From DATJGR01 sp963780795 (GTDB taxonomy: Bacteria; Pseudomonadota; Gammaproteobacteria; Pseudomonadales; Azotimanducaceae): DNA of 64,000 nt. Where the stretch lies: contig CAWADH010000008.1 of NCBI GenBank assembly GCA_963780795.1, positions 62,001 through 126,000 on the forward strand, in the 5' to 3' direction. The notes under the pieces are model-generated. The model worked only from the letters and a program-made list of their open reading frames with translations. It had not been told where the DNA came from and searched no databases. Of this stretch, positions 49,774 through 58,820 are shown in pieces (the stretch's first letter is position 1; every line of letters starts with the position of its first letter). Position numbers and translations under genes: made by a program.

Positions 49774-51170
49774 GGCACATCCTCGGCGAGAAACGACGAG
49801 ACGAGCTGCATCACCCTGGGGTCGGTGCCTATCGTCTCGAAGTGGTCGGCACCTTCGATGAGTTCGAAGCGCGCACCGGGGATCGCCGCAGCAACCTGGG
49901 ACATCGCCTCGACCGGAAATTCCGAGTCTTCGCTGCCCGCCACCGCCAGCGTCGGTATGCGTATCCGTCGCGCAGCGTCCCCGGCATCGATCGATACCGA
50001 AGAAAATTCTGCGATGGCGGGACCGTCCGCCGCGGTCCGCGCGAGCGCCATCAGCACGCGCCGTTCCACCTCGCTCGCCTTCGGATGCATCCACTCGATC
50101 ACAGCCGCGCGCGCGGCGGGTTGATCCCAATCAGTACGCGCGAAGTTGAACATCCGGTGGAATCCGGCAAAACGCTCGATCCACTTCGGATCTGCGGCAC
50201 GCAGGAACGAACTATTCATGTAGCTCGCGAGCAGGACCAGGCGCGACACGCGCTCGGGATGTCGGTCGACATACGTGATCGAGGTCGGCCCGCCCGCCGA
50301 CATTGCGCACAGCGCGAAGCGTTGCAACCCCAGCGCGTCGACCACGGCTTCGAGGTCGCGGACGCGGGCATCGAGCGAGAAGTCGCTTACGTCGCGCTCG
50401 GACAACCCGAAGCCGCGCCCGTCATAGCGCACGACCAGATGGTCACGCGAATACCAGCGTATGTATCCGGCGCTGTCATAGCTCGGACTGCCCAGTCCAT
50501 CCTTCAGGTGCGTAAACCATCCGATCACCAATACGAGCGGCGTCCCGGTGCCTGTCGTTGCATACGCAATCCGAACGCCGTCGGAGGTGGTCGCGAAACC
50601 GATGTGCTGATCGATCGGTCGCGACGTGATCGGCGCGACATGAAGCGCCAGCCACACGCCGATGTCGGTGCGGTTCGAAAAGGCGAGACTAGCCAGGACG
50701 AACACCACGGTAGCGAACGCGACGATGCGCGACCATCGTCGATCCAGCGGTTTGCCTGCGACTGTTTCCGGTACAGCACACGGCGCAATCGACGCGGTCG
50801 GACTCGAACCGTTGGTGGCGCGAATCCCGATACCGGGCACCGCGCGTTCGACGCGCGCGATCAACCGATAGCCGCGCCGCGGGATGTTCTCGATATAACG
50901 CGGTGAATGCGAGTCATCACCCAGTGCTTTGCGCAGCTGAGCGACGGCCTGATACACGACGTTGTCCACCACCACGACGTCGGGCCACACGCGCTCCAGC
51001 AGTGCGGCGCTCGACATCACCGACGGCGCCGCGTCGACCAATGCCACCAACACGTCCATCGATTTGGCTTCGATACGCGTGCCGTCGATGTCGTTGGCGT
51101 CGGGCGTGATCCACCGGTCGCCCAAGCGAAACCGCTCAGCCTTACTCTCTCCAACCCCTGCACCGCTCAC
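49770..51170 (-). CDS. Membrane-bound winged-helix regulator fused to an alpha/beta hydrolase
   Basis: From the chosen GTG (AGAGGGA lies 6 nt upstream) the product is 466 residues. Residues about 14-107 are an OmpR/CadC-type winged helix (SMDVLVALVDAAPSVMSSAALLERVWPDVVVVDNVVYQ, then YIENIPRRGYRLIA). A single membrane segment follows at about 148-165 (RIVAFATVVFVLASLAF). The rest is an alpha/beta hydrolase with strand LVVRYDGRGFGLS, nucleophile Ser291 in AMSAGG and a C-terminal GADHFETIG. The topology places the hydrolase in the periplasm, as with ToxR/CadC sensors. It may sense or hydrolyse an ester or lactone ligand. A GTG 11 codons earlier (51203) is possible. Confidence 0.87.
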   Translation of the reverse strand: MSGAGVGESKAERFRLGDRWITPDANDIDGTRIEAKSMDVLVALVDAAPSVMSSAALLERVWPDVVVVDNVVYQAVAQLRKALGDDSHSPRYIENIPRRGYRLIARVERAVPGIGIRATNGSSPTASIAPCAVPETVAGKPLDRRWSRIVAFATVVFVLASLAFSNRTDIGVWLALHVAPITSRPIDQHIGFATTSDGVRIAYATTGTGTPLVLVIGWFTHLKDGLGSPSYDSAGYIRWYSRDHLVVRYDGRGFGLSERDVSDFSLDARVRDLEAVVDALGLQRFALCAMSAGGPTSITYVDRHPERVSRLVLLASYMNSSFLRAADPKWIERFAGFHRMFNFARTDWDQPAARAAVIEWMHPKASEVERRVLMALARTAADGPAIAEFSSVSIDAGDAARRIRIPTLAVAGSEDSEFPVEAMSQVAAAIPGARFELIEGADHFETIGTDPRVMQLVSSFLAEDVP

Positions 51171-51348
51171 TACCTGTCCCTCTCGTGCGCGGATCAACCA
51201 CACTGATCTTCCGGGCGCGGTGCGGTCAAGCGCCGCAGATTCGGGACACCTCAGACATAGCTCACTGATTCCTCAGACAGACCTTAGGACGCCTCCACCG
51301 CATCGGCAGAGAGTGCTGTCGGCACACATCGTCAAACGGGGAATCGAC

Positions 51349-52362
51349 ATGGACATGAAGGCTTTGTCATTGACTGTTCTGCTCAGCGCGATGGCGTTCA
51401 CCTCGGCGGCACACGACCTCCCGGGAGGATCCGAACCGACGCTGCTCGCCTCCGGACTCTCGGGCACGATCGGAAGCGCCATCGGCCCGGATGGCGCGCT
51501 ATACGTCCCGGAAGGCGCACTCGGACAGATCACGCGCATCGACATTTCGACTGGTAAGACGAGAACGTTCGCCAGCGGTCTGCCTCCTTCCCTCATTGGT
51601 TTAGGCGGCGCCATCGACGTCGCGTTCGTCGGCAAGACCGCGTATGCGCTGGTCACGCTCGTCAGTGATCCGCTCTTCGGCGGCCCCGCCGGACTCGATG
51701 GCATCTATCGGATCGATCACCACGGCGGCATCGAGCTCATCGCCGACCTGGGCACGTTCTCGTTCGAGCATCCGCCGACACCCGCGGTGCCGTTTGATTA
51801 CTTCCTTCAAAACGGTCTGCAGTTTGCGCTGGAGCCGGTCGACGATGGATTCCTGGTTAGCGATGGGCACCTCAACCGCGTGCTACACGTCGCCCTCGAC
51901 GGCGATATCCGCGTACTCGCGCAGTTCGACGACGTCGTACCAACCGGCCTCGCCGCAACGGCGGACCGCGTTTACATGGCGGAACTGGGTCCGGTCCCGA
52001 ACCTGCCGGAGACGGGGAAGGTCATTTCGTTCCGCCTGAATCGTCCTGCCTCGACTCAGAACGTCGCCTCTGGCGTGAGCATGATCGTCGATGTCGAATT
52101 CGGACCACGAGGAAAGCTCTACGCGCTCTCTCAAGGGGATTTCGGTGGCGGTGATCCCGGTTCCCCCGCAGCGCCAAATACCGGAAGACTGCTGCGTGTG
52201 AACGGCAACGGCACCTTCACCGTCTTGTCCGACAAGCTGGATCGTCCGACTTCGCTCGAGTTTGTCGGCGACACGGCCCTCATCGTTACGCTCGCTGGAG
52301 AGGTGTGGAAGATCAAAGGCGTCTCGGAACTCGACAATCATGGCCATCACGCGCACAACTAG
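51349..52362 (+). CDS. Exported ScyD/ScyE-type beta-propeller protein
   Basis: A 337-residue protein from ATG 51349 (RBS CGGGGAA). A signal peptide (to about residue 21) precedes repeated propeller blades such as IGPDGALYVPEGALGQITRIDIST, DGIYRIDHHGGIELIADL, VSDGHLNRVLHVALDGDIRVLAQF and VEFGPRGKLYALSQGDFG. This pattern and length fit the ScyD/ScyE family, named for scytonemin-cluster proteins but widespread as periplasmic propellers of unknown activity. The C-terminus ends with a His cluster (HGHHAHN) that might bind metal. It diverges from the regulator-hydrolase gene; the 145-bp gap between them is the likely shared promoter region. Confidence 0.82.
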   Translation: MDMKALSLTVLLSAMAFTSAAHDLPGGSEPTLLASGLSGTIGSAIGPDGALYVPEGALGQITRIDISTGKTRTFASGLPPSLIGLGGAIDVAFVGKTAYALVTLVSDPLFGGPAGLDGIYRIDHHGGIELIADLGTFSFEHPPTPAVPFDYFLQNGLQFALEPVDDGFLVSDGHLNRVLHVALDGDIRVLAQFDDVVPTGLAATADRVYMAELGPVPNLPETGKVISFRLNRPASTQNVASGVSMIVDVEFGPRGKLYALSQGDFGGGDPGSPAAPNTGRLLRVNGNGTFTVLSDKLDRPTSLEFVGDTALIVTLAGEVWKIKGVSELDNHGHHAHN

Positions 52363-52512
52363 GCACCAACGATAGGACTCAGGTGCGGACGCCACTCGGC
52401 GTTCCCACCGTCTCCCCCGAAGTACGTAGTCTTCGGCAGGACACATCCCCGGCCGCCGTGCGATCATCCCCACGAACCCGACCCGCTACGCGATCGAACG
52501 TGAGGATCTCGC

Positions 52513-53493
52513 ATGAAATACGCAAACCTCGGCGGCACCGGTGTAAGCGTGTCGCGCATCTGCCTCGGCATGATGACGTACGGCTCGAAGCAGTGGCGCG
52601 ACTGGGTGCTCGAGTACGGCGACGCGAAGCCGTTCGTTGCCCGCGCCATCGAAGCCGGTATCAACTTCTTCGACACTGCAGATGTCTACTCGAATGGCGC
52701 CTCGGAAGAAGTGTTGGGGCGCGCGCTGCGCGAGATCGGGGTCGATCGCCACGACGTTGTCATCGCCACCAAATGCAACGGCGGCACGCACAACCGCGCG
52801 CGCAACCGCTTCGGCCTTTCGCGCAAGAACGTCATCGAATCGTGCGATGCCTCGTTGAAGCGCCTGAACACCGATTTCATCGACCTGTACCAGATCCACC
52901 GCTTCGACAGCCACACGCCGATCGAGGAAACCATCGACGCGCTGAACGACCTCGTGCGCGCCGGCAAGGTGCGCTACCTCGGCGCGTCGAGCATGTTCGC
53001 GTGGCAGATGGCCAAGTATCTGTTTACGCAGGACGCGCGCCACGCCGCGCGATTCGTCACGATGCAGAACCACTACAACCTGATCTATCGCGAAGAAGAG
53101 CGCGAAATGAATCCGCTGTGCGCCGATCAGAAGGTGGGATTGATTCCGTGGAGTCCGCTCGCGCGCGGCTACCTCGCGCGCGACAAGGAAACGTTGAAGA
53201 CCACTACGCGGGCAAACTCCGATGAATTCACCAAGATGCTGTACCGCCGCGAGTCGGACTTCGACATCGTGCAGCGCAACGCCGATACCGCCACGCGTCT
53301 TGGCGTGAAGCCGGCACAAACCGCCCTCGCCTGGCTGCTCGGCAAGCCCGGCGTGGTTGCGCCGATCATCGGCGCATCGAAACTGCCGCAACTGGAAGAC
53401 GCCATCGCCGCGGTCGACGTCGATCTGTCCGCCGACGACGTCAAACAGCTCGAGGCGTTGTACGAACCGCACGCCGTCGCGGGCCACGCGTAA
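52513..53493 (+). CDS. Aldo/keto reductase
   Basis: A 326-residue TIM-barrel oxidoreductase of the YajO/Tas-like branch. FFDTADVYSNGASEEVLGRAL holds the catalytic Asp/Tyr, VVIATKCNG the catalytic Lys and DLYQIHRFD the His. IIGASKLPQLEDAIAA near the C-terminus is the NADPH-binding signature. It reduces aldehydes or ketones; substrate unknown. RBS GAGGA precedes the ATG. The serine hydrolase gene follows after 32 bp, likely in one operon. Confidence 0.93.
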   Translation: MKYANLGGTGVSVSRICLGMMTYGSKQWRDWVLEYGDAKPFVARAIEAGINFFDTADVYSNGASEEVLGRALREIGVDRHDVVIATKCNGGTHNRARNRFGLSRKNVIESCDASLKRLNTDFIDLYQIHRFDSHTPIEETIDALNDLVRAGKVRYLGASSMFAWQMAKYLFTQDARHAARFVTMQNHYNLIYREEEREMNPLCADQKVGLIPWSPLARGYLARDKETLKTTTRANSDEFTKMLYRRESDFDIVQRNADTATRLGVKPAQTALAWLLGKPGVVAPIIGASKLPQLEDAIAAVDVDLSADDVKQLEALYEPHAVAGHA

Positions 53494-53525
53494 ACCGATT
53501 TCTCCATCGCACCCGAGGTATTCAG

Positions 53526-54701
53526 ATGTCCCGATCCACTCGCATTCAGGAAGCCGCCCAGCGCTACATCGACAACAACACCTTCGCCGGCATCGAATGG
53601 CTGGTGCAGCGCCGCGGCGAAGACATCGCGCGCGGCCAGGTCGGCTACGCCGATAGCGCGAAGAAGCCGATTCCGAAGAACGCCCTGTATCGCATCTATT
53701 CGATGACGAAGCCGATCACGTCGGTCATCGCGCTGATCCTGATCGAACAAGGCAAGCTGCGCCTGTACGACATGCTGGCGCAATTCGACAAGCGCTTCGC
53801 GCAGATGACGGTGCTCGGCGCCGACGGATCGATTGGACCGGCGCAACGGCCGATCACCGTGGAGGATCTGATCACACACCGCGCCGGTTTCACGTACGAG
53901 TTCATTCCCGGCTGTCAGATCGCGCAGTACTACCAGCAAGCCGAAATCAGCAGCGACGGAACGGTTACGCTCGACGAAATGATGCGCCGCCTTTCGGAAC
54001 AGCCGATCGCGTTCCAGCCCGGCAGTCAGTTCCGCTACAGCGTTGCCACCGACGTGCTCGCGCACGTCTGCGAGAAGGCGGCCGGCCGCGGCATCGACGA
54101 ACTGATGAAGGAACACATCTTCGATCCGCTCGGCATGAACGACACGGCGTACTTCGTACCGGCCGACAAGCGCAACCGGCTGATGCCGATGTTCGGTATC
54201 ACCGACATCACCGACCTGGCGCCATTGAAGCCGCGGCCACAGGAACTGACGCCGGCCGACGTTGAAGAGATGTATCCGTCGACACTGCCCGGCACGTTCC
54301 GGCGGGGCGGGCACGGTCTATTCTCGACTCTCGACGACTACACACGATTCGCTCGTATGTTGTTGAATGGAAAGACCCCAGATGGCAAGACAATCCTGTC
54401 GCGCAAGATGATCGAGGCCATGCGCGCGAACCGGATTCCACCGTCGCAACTGCCGCTGACGATCGGCCCGCAAGCGTTCGGCGGTTACGGCTGGGGCCTC
54501 GGTGTGCGGGTGATGATGGACATCGGTCAGGCAATCAGCCTCACCGGCGACGGCGAACTCGGCTGGGCGGGCGCCGCATCGACGTATTTCTGGGTCGATC
54601 CGAAAGAAGAGCTGACTGGCGTGATCATGACGCAGTACTTGGGGTCGCTGCTGCCGATGAACGACGACCTGCGCGTCGCCGCGTATCAGATGCTCGATTG
54701 A
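53526..54701 (+). CDS. Beta-lactamase-family serine hydrolase (class C fold, esterase-like)
   Basis: A 391-residue protein with the catalytic S-x-x-K motif in IYSMTKPI (Ser59, Lys62). VEDLITHRAGFTYEF and FRYSVATDVLAHV supply the usual second-motif region (Tyr of YSV), and GRGIDELMKEHIFDPLGMNDTAYFVP is typical of PF00144. No signal peptide is seen, so it is cytoplasmic, favouring an esterase or D-aminopeptidase-like role rather than antibiotic resistance. It follows the aldo/keto reductase gene and ends before a strong hairpin. Confidence 0.88.
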   Translation: MSRSTRIQEAAQRYIDNNTFAGIEWLVQRRGEDIARGQVGYADSAKKPIPKNALYRIYSMTKPITSVIALILIEQGKLRLYDMLAQFDKRFAQMTVLGADGSIGPAQRPITVEDLITHRAGFTYEFIPGCQIAQYYQQAEISSDGTVTLDEMMRRLSEQPIAFQPGSQFRYSVATDVLAHVCEKAAGRGIDELMKEHIFDPLGMNDTAYFVPADKRNRLMPMFGITDITDLAPLKPRPQELTPADVEEMYPSTLPGTFRRGGHGLFSTLDDYTRFARMLLNGKTPDGKTILSRKMIEAMRANRIPPSQLPLTIGPQAFGGYGWGLGVRVMMDIGQAISLTGDGELGWAGAASTYFWVDPKEELTGVIMTQYLGSLLPMNDDLRVAAYQMLD

Positions 54702-54711
54702 ACCCGACGTT

Positions 54712-54750
54712 GGTTCGCCAACGACCCCCATGAGGGGCGTTGGCGAAACC
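54712..54750. terminator. Bidirectional hairpin between converging genes
   Basis: GGTTCGCCAACG and CCCC on the left pair with GGGG, CGTTGGCGAA and CC on the right across a short loop, giving a stem of about 16 bp with a bulge each side. It lies 10 nt after the serine hydrolase stop and 13 nt before the end of the converging VOC gene. No long T-run is seen. Confidence 0.6.
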
Positions 54751-54763
54751 ATCATTGCGGGGT

Positions 54764-55093
54764 CTATTCGTATCCCGGCGCCGGCTGCCACAGGCTGAAC
54801 ACGGTGCCGTCGGGATCGGCACACACCGCGTTCGGCCCGGATGGATACACGTTGCGCGCGCGCACCGCGCCGCCGAGTTGACCGACGCGCGCGGCCGCTG
54901 CATCGATGTCGTCGACGCGGAAGTACGCGTTCGGCAGCTCCGCTGGACCGCTGGCGCTCAAACCGAGCGGAAACTTCGTGTTCGCCACGTGCCCACCCTC
55001 CTCGATCTCCCATCCGAACAGCGCACCGTAGAAGCGCTTCGCCCTCGCCAGATCTTTGACCGGCAATGTGAAGTATCCCAATTCGTTCGGCAT
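54764..55093 (-). CDS. Glyoxalase/VOC-family protein
   Basis: A 109-residue VOC protein: LGYFTLPVKDLARAKRFYGALFGWEIEEGG is the first unit and LPNAYFRVDDIDAAAARVGQLGG starts the second, with a final CADPDGTVFSLWQP carrying a Glu/Asp-free metal site. It is of the bleomycin-resistance-like or PA2721-like type with unknown ligand. The ATG at 55093 fits the family; the longer open frame upstream does not. It diverges from the SGNH gene. Confidence 0.85.
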   Translation of the reverse strand: MPNELGYFTLPVKDLARAKRFYGALFGWEIEEGGHVANTKFPLGLSASGPAELPNAYFRVDDIDAAAARVGQLGGAVRARNVYPSGPNAVCADPDGTVFSLWQPAPGYE

Positions 55094-55236
55094 CGCCTGT
55101 GCCTCGAAGTTGAACAGAGGATCGAACGATGCCACGCGCTCGAGCGACGCGCTTGAACAAATGTTCCCCGCCGCGGATGGCCAGCGTTGGTCGCCTTGGC
55201 TAAGCTGCGGGCCTCCACAGTCACGCGTCCGACACC

Positions 55237-56376
55237 ATGCAGAGCGTTGCGTTAGAAAGCGGTCCGGTGCGCATGGTCGGCGCACTCGATGTCGATCGTC
55301 GCCCCACCGGCATCGTGCCGCGGCGCCTGCCGAACTGGACGCGCCCGCAGGTGCCGCTGTTCATGGAAATCATGGTAACGATGCCGTCAGGCGTGCGGCT
55401 CGAATTCGCGACGACCGCGCGCAACATCGAACTCGACGTGTTGCCGACGCGCATCGAAATTTCCAAGCCGCCCGCGCCCGCGGTGTTCGATCTGGTGATC
55501 GATGGCAACGACGTAAGAAGCGTGGCCACCGAGTGCGGCGATCGGTTGAAAATCAATCTCGCCGATCGCGGCAAGGCAACGCGCGTGCGCGGCGAAGCCG
55601 GCACCGTCGCCTTCACCGATCTGCCGGCAGGGCTCAAGCAGTGCGAACTGTGGTTGCCGGCCAACGCCATCCTCGAGGTGCGCGGCTTGCGCGTGGACGA
55701 CGGCGCGACGGTCGAAGCGCCGGCTGCGCGCGGTCGACGCCGTTGGGTGCATCACGGCAGTTCGATCAGCCACTGCATGGAGGCAGCGAGCCCCACCGGA
55801 ACGTGGCCGGTCGTGGCCGCACGGCTCGCGAACGTCGAACTGCTGAACCTCGGGCTCGGCGGCAACTGCCATCTCGATCAGTTCGTCGCGCGCACGATGC
55901 GCGACGAACGGGCCGACGTGTTGAGCCTGAAGGTGGGCATCAACGTGGTGAACATGGATTCGCTGAGAGAGCGCACGTTCGCACCGGCGCTGCACGGTTT
56001 CATCGACACCATCCGCGAAGGCAAACCGAACACGCCGTTCCTGGTCGCGTCGCCGATCTTCTGTCCCTCGGCAGAGGAGCGTCCCGGCCCGACCATTCCG
56101 AACGCAAGCGGGAAATTCGTCACGCTGCCCGGACACGACGAGATTCGCGCCGGCTGCCTGTCGCTGCAGCAGATGCGCGCGATCATTCGCGACGTGGTGG
56201 AAGGCCGCCGCAAGGCGGGCGACGCGAACCTGCACTATCTCGATGGGCTCGAACTGTTCGGCGCCGCGGACGCCGCCGATCTGCCCGACGATCTGCACCC
56301 GAACGGACCCGGCTATGCACGCATGGGGCAACGCTTCAACGCACTGGCATTCGCGAAAGGCAAACCGCTCGGGTGA
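55237..56376 (+). CDS. SGNH/GDSL-type hydrolase with N-terminal beta domain
   Basis: A 379-residue protein. Residues about 1-165 form a beta-rich domain. The SGNH core follows, with block I at HHGSSISHCM (nucleophile Ser), block II Gly in LGLGGNCHLD, block III in LKVGINVVNMD, and the Asp-x-x-His pair in LPDDLHPNGPGY. No signal peptide is visible. Such proteins deacylate carbohydrates or lipids. It stands alone between a divergent VOC gene and a pair of palindromic repeats. Confidence 0.87.
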   Translation: MQSVALESGPVRMVGALDVDRRPTGIVPRRLPNWTRPQVPLFMEIMVTMPSGVRLEFATTARNIELDVLPTRIEISKPPAPAVFDLVIDGNDVRSVATECGDRLKINLADRGKATRVRGEAGTVAFTDLPAGLKQCELWLPANAILEVRGLRVDDGATVEAPAARGRRRWVHHGSSISHCMEAASPTGTWPVVAARLANVELLNLGLGGNCHLDQFVARTMRDERADVLSLKVGINVVNMDSLRERTFAPALHGFIDTIREGKPNTPFLVASPIFCPSAEERPGPTIPNASGKFVTLPGHDEIRAGCLSLQQMRAIIRDVVEGRRKAGDANLHYLDGLELFGAADAADLPDDLHPNGPGYARMGQRFNALAFAKGKPLG

Positions 56377-56413
56377 GCCCTCGCGCAAACCGCTCACGTG
56401 CGTGGGATGTCAA

Positions 56414-56448
56414 ATAAGTCATCGCCGGTGCCAGGCACCAGCCTTCAA
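56414..56448. repeat. Dispersed palindromic repeat, copy 5
   Basis: Left arm 56414-56432 (ATAAGTCATCGCCGGTGCC), centre A56433, right side GGCACC then a diverged AGCCTTCAAAT. The least symmetrical copy. First of a tandem pair with the copy at 56451. Confidence 0.75.
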
Positions 56449-56450
56449 AT

Positions 56451-56485
56451 AAGTCACCGCCGGTGCCAGGCACCGGCGGTGACTT
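56451..56485. repeat. Dispersed palindromic repeat, copy 6
   Basis: Perfect 17-bp arms (56451-56467 and 56469-56485) around A56468. Its right end contains the TTA that serves as the TAA stop codon of the zinc-ribbon gene on the minus strand. Confidence 0.92.
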
Positions 56486-56792
56486 AAAAGCCCGGCGTGC
56501 TGCCGCGCACCACCGCCATCATGGCTTCGTTCGCCACTTCCTGATTGATGCGCTCCATCTCGTCGGCGTCGAGCCAGATGCCGCGACACGCCGGACAGCG
56601 ATCGATCACCAGCATGTGCGCGATCTCTTTCGTCAGCTCGGCGCCGTCGACCGGACAGCGACGCGTCGTTTCGCTCTGCGCTAGCAGCATCAGCTGCGTC
56701 CGCTCGCGACACGCTGCGCACATCGGATGTCCGTCGAGGTTGCCGCGCGTGCGCTCGCCGCACCGCGCACACTTGGCGCCGAGCAGGCTCAC
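56484..56792 (-). CDS. TFIIB-type zinc-ribbon protein
   Basis: A 102-residue protein with two zinc-binding parts: an N-terminal CARCGERTRGNLDGHPMCAAC and the zf-TFIIB motif CPVDGAELTKEIAHMLVIDRCPACRGIWLDADEME. Function unknown; such proteins are common small accessory genes. The last codons GF and the TAA stop abut palindromic-repeat copy 6, so the repeat's insertion may have set the present C-terminus. It begins 6 bp after the end of the flavin monooxygenase gene, in the same unit. Confidence 0.88.
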   Translation of the reverse strand: MSLLGAKCARCGERTRGNLDGHPMCAACRERTQLMLLAQSETTRRCPVDGAELTKEIAHMLVIDRCPACRGIWLDADEMERINQEVANEAMMAVVRGSTPGF

Positions 56793-56798
56793 GCGCGG

Positions 56799-58739
56799 TC
56801 AGCCGCGCGCATCGATGAAGGTGTAGTCGGCCGGATTCACCCGCCGCGTCTGGTTCCAGAATTCGACCAGCGTAAACGGCCAGTTCTGCGTCACGCGACC
56901 TTTGTCGTTCTTGTACCAGGTGGGCACGTTGGCGGCGCCCCACGCCATGTTGAGGTTGCCCTCGTCGATCATCTTGTTGAACTCATCGTGCACGCTCTTC
57001 TTGCAGTCGAGCGCCGCGTGACCTTCCTCGAGCAGTGTGCGGATGCAGTTCAGCACATAGCGCACTTCGCACTCGGAGAAGAACACGATGCTGCCGTTCA
57101 CCACGATGTTGGTGTTCGGCCCGTATAAGCAGAACAGATTCGGGAAGTTCGGAATCGTGATGCCGAGGTACGCGCGCGGATCGCCGTTCCATTGCGTCTG
57201 CAGATCGACGCCGCCTTTACCTTTTACCTGCATCGGCCACAGGAAACGGCTCGCCAGGAAACCGGTGCCATAAATCAGCACGTCGGCGTCGTACTGCTTG
57301 CCGTCCGCGGTCTTCACGCCAGTCTCGTTGATCTCGGCGATCTTGTCGGTAACCAGTTTCACGTTGTCGCGACGCAGCGCGCGAATCCAGTTGCCGTTGT
57401 CGAACAGGATGCGCTTGCCGCCCGGCGGATACTGCGGCGTCACCTTCGCGAGCAGTTCTTTGTCTTCACCGCACAGCTCTTCGAGAATCTGCGTGAACAT
57501 CTTGCGCAGCTCGTCGTTCTCGGCGCTGATCGACTGCTTCTGGTCGTTCCACGCCGGATCTTTCTTCACCGCCGCGAGAATGCCTTCGGCCATCCGCCAG
57601 AACATCGCGAACCGATACCACTTCGCGTAGTACGGCACGTGATTCAGCAGCCAGTGTTTTCCGTCGGGCACGTTGTCGTGGTACTCGGGCGTCATGCTCA
57701 CCCACGGCGGCGTGCGCTGGAAAATCACCACTTCCTTCGCTTCCTTCGCCACTTCGGGCGCGAACTGGAAGGCGCTGGCGCCGGTGCCGATCACCAGCAC
57801 GCGTTTGCCTTTGAGATCGTGCTCGTGTTCCCACTCGGTGGAATGGAACGAGATGCCCTTGAATTTCTCCTGGCCCGGAATGTCGGGCCACTTCGGCCGG
57901 TTCAACTGCCCCACGGCGCTGATCACCGCATTCGCGGTCAACGTTTCCTGCTTGCCGCCGCGTTCGACGGTGACGTGCCACAGCGCTTTCGCATCGTCGT
58001 ACACGCACGTCTTCACTTCGCTGTTGAAGCGGATGTGTTTGCGCAGGCCGTAGTCATCCGCCGTCTTGTCGAAGTACTGGCGCAGCACTTCCTGCTTCGA
58101 ATAGAACTGCGGCCAGTCGTTCGGCCGGAAGCTGTACGAGTAGGTGTGGTTCGGGCTGTCGACGCGGCAACCCGGATAGGTGTTCTGATACCAGGTGCCG
58201 CCAACGTTCGCGTGACGCTCGATGATCTCGAACGGAATGCCGGCTTCCTGCAGCCGGATGCCGGCGAGCAGCCCCGACATGCCGGAGCCCACGATCAGCA
58301 CCTTGAACTTCGCGCGCGCGGCGGCCGGCACGTTCTGAAGTTCCGGAACGCCGTACGGATCGCCGTCGTCCATCGACAGTTCTGCGGTCAGGAATTCTTC
58401 GTAATTGCTCTCGACGTTGGTGCCGATCACGAAGTTGACCATCTCGTGCACGTGCGCGCTCGGCGCGCCCGGCAGCTGGTGTCCGCCGTCGCGAAACTTG
58501 CGTAACGCGTCGTAGGCGATGCCGCGGATCTTCTCCTGCTGCGCTTCGGTGATGCCGCCCTGCGCGTCGCCGAAAAACGCGTTGGTCGGACGGATCTCGC
58601 CGCGGATGAGACCGATGTCGCCCGTGATGTGCACCAGCGCGGCCATCAACGACGGAATGTGCGCTTCTTTCAATGCCTTGCGGATGATCTCGTCATCGTT
58701 CGTGACGGGCGCCAGTTCGTTCAGTTTTGCAGCAGCCAT
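56799..58739 (-). CDS. Flavin-containing Baeyer-Villiger-type monooxygenase
   Basis: A 646-residue enzyme. An N-terminal extension (about 1-140) precedes the FAD-binding GSGMSG (151-156), ERHANVGGTWYQNTYPGCRVD, and the fingerprint FKGISFHSTEWEHE (F-x-G-x3-H-x3-W), with the second Rossmann VLVIGTGASAFQFAPEVA. The extended N-terminus and length fit the 4-hydroxyacetophenone monooxygenase branch. It oxidises ketones to esters or lactones with NADPH and oxygen, fitting degradation of alicyclic, aromatic or steroid-like compounds. The downstream zinc-ribbon gene is 6 bp away. Confidence 0.9.
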   Translation of the reverse strand: MAAAKLNELAPVTNDDEIIRKALKEAHIPSLMAALVHITGDIGLIRGEIRPTNAFFGDAQGGITEAQQEKIRGIAYDALRKFRDGGHQLPGAPSAHVHEMVNFVIGTNVESNYEEFLTAELSMDDGDPYGVPELQNVPAAARAKFKVLIVGSGMSGLLAGIRLQEAGIPFEIIERHANVGGTWYQNTYPGCRVDSPNHTYSYSFRPNDWPQFYSKQEVLRQYFDKTADDYGLRKHIRFNSEVKTCVYDDAKALWHVTVERGGKQETLTANAVISAVGQLNRPKWPDIPGQEKFKGISFHSTEWEHEHDLKGKRVLVIGTGASAFQFAPEVAKEAKEVVIFQRTPPWVSMTPEYHDNVPDGKHWLLNHVPYYAKWYRFAMFWRMAEGILAAVKKDPAWNDQKQSISAENDELRKMFTQILEELCGEDKELLAKVTPQYPPGGKRILFDNGNWIRALRRDNVKLVTDKIAEINETGVKTADGKQYDADVLIYGTGFLASRFLWPMQVKGKGGVDLQTQWNGDPRAYLGITIPNFPNLFCLYGPNTNIVVNGSIVFFSECEVRYVLNCIRTLLEEGHAALDCKKSVHDEFNKMIDEGNLNMAWGAANVPTWYKNDKGRVTQNWPFTLVEFWNQTRRVNPADYTFIDARG

Positions 58740-58820
58740 GCGACTCTTCCCCGATTGCTCGATCGGCTATTTAGCGGAAGTGGGCGCGGCGATGCAATCC
58801 ATACCGGCGACGCCGTCGAC

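Noticed and set aside
52417..52436. Hairpin CCGAAG/CTTCGG after the ScyD/E-like gene as a terminator
   Set aside because: Only 6 bp of stem, no T-run, and more than 50 nt after the stop codon; too weak to call.
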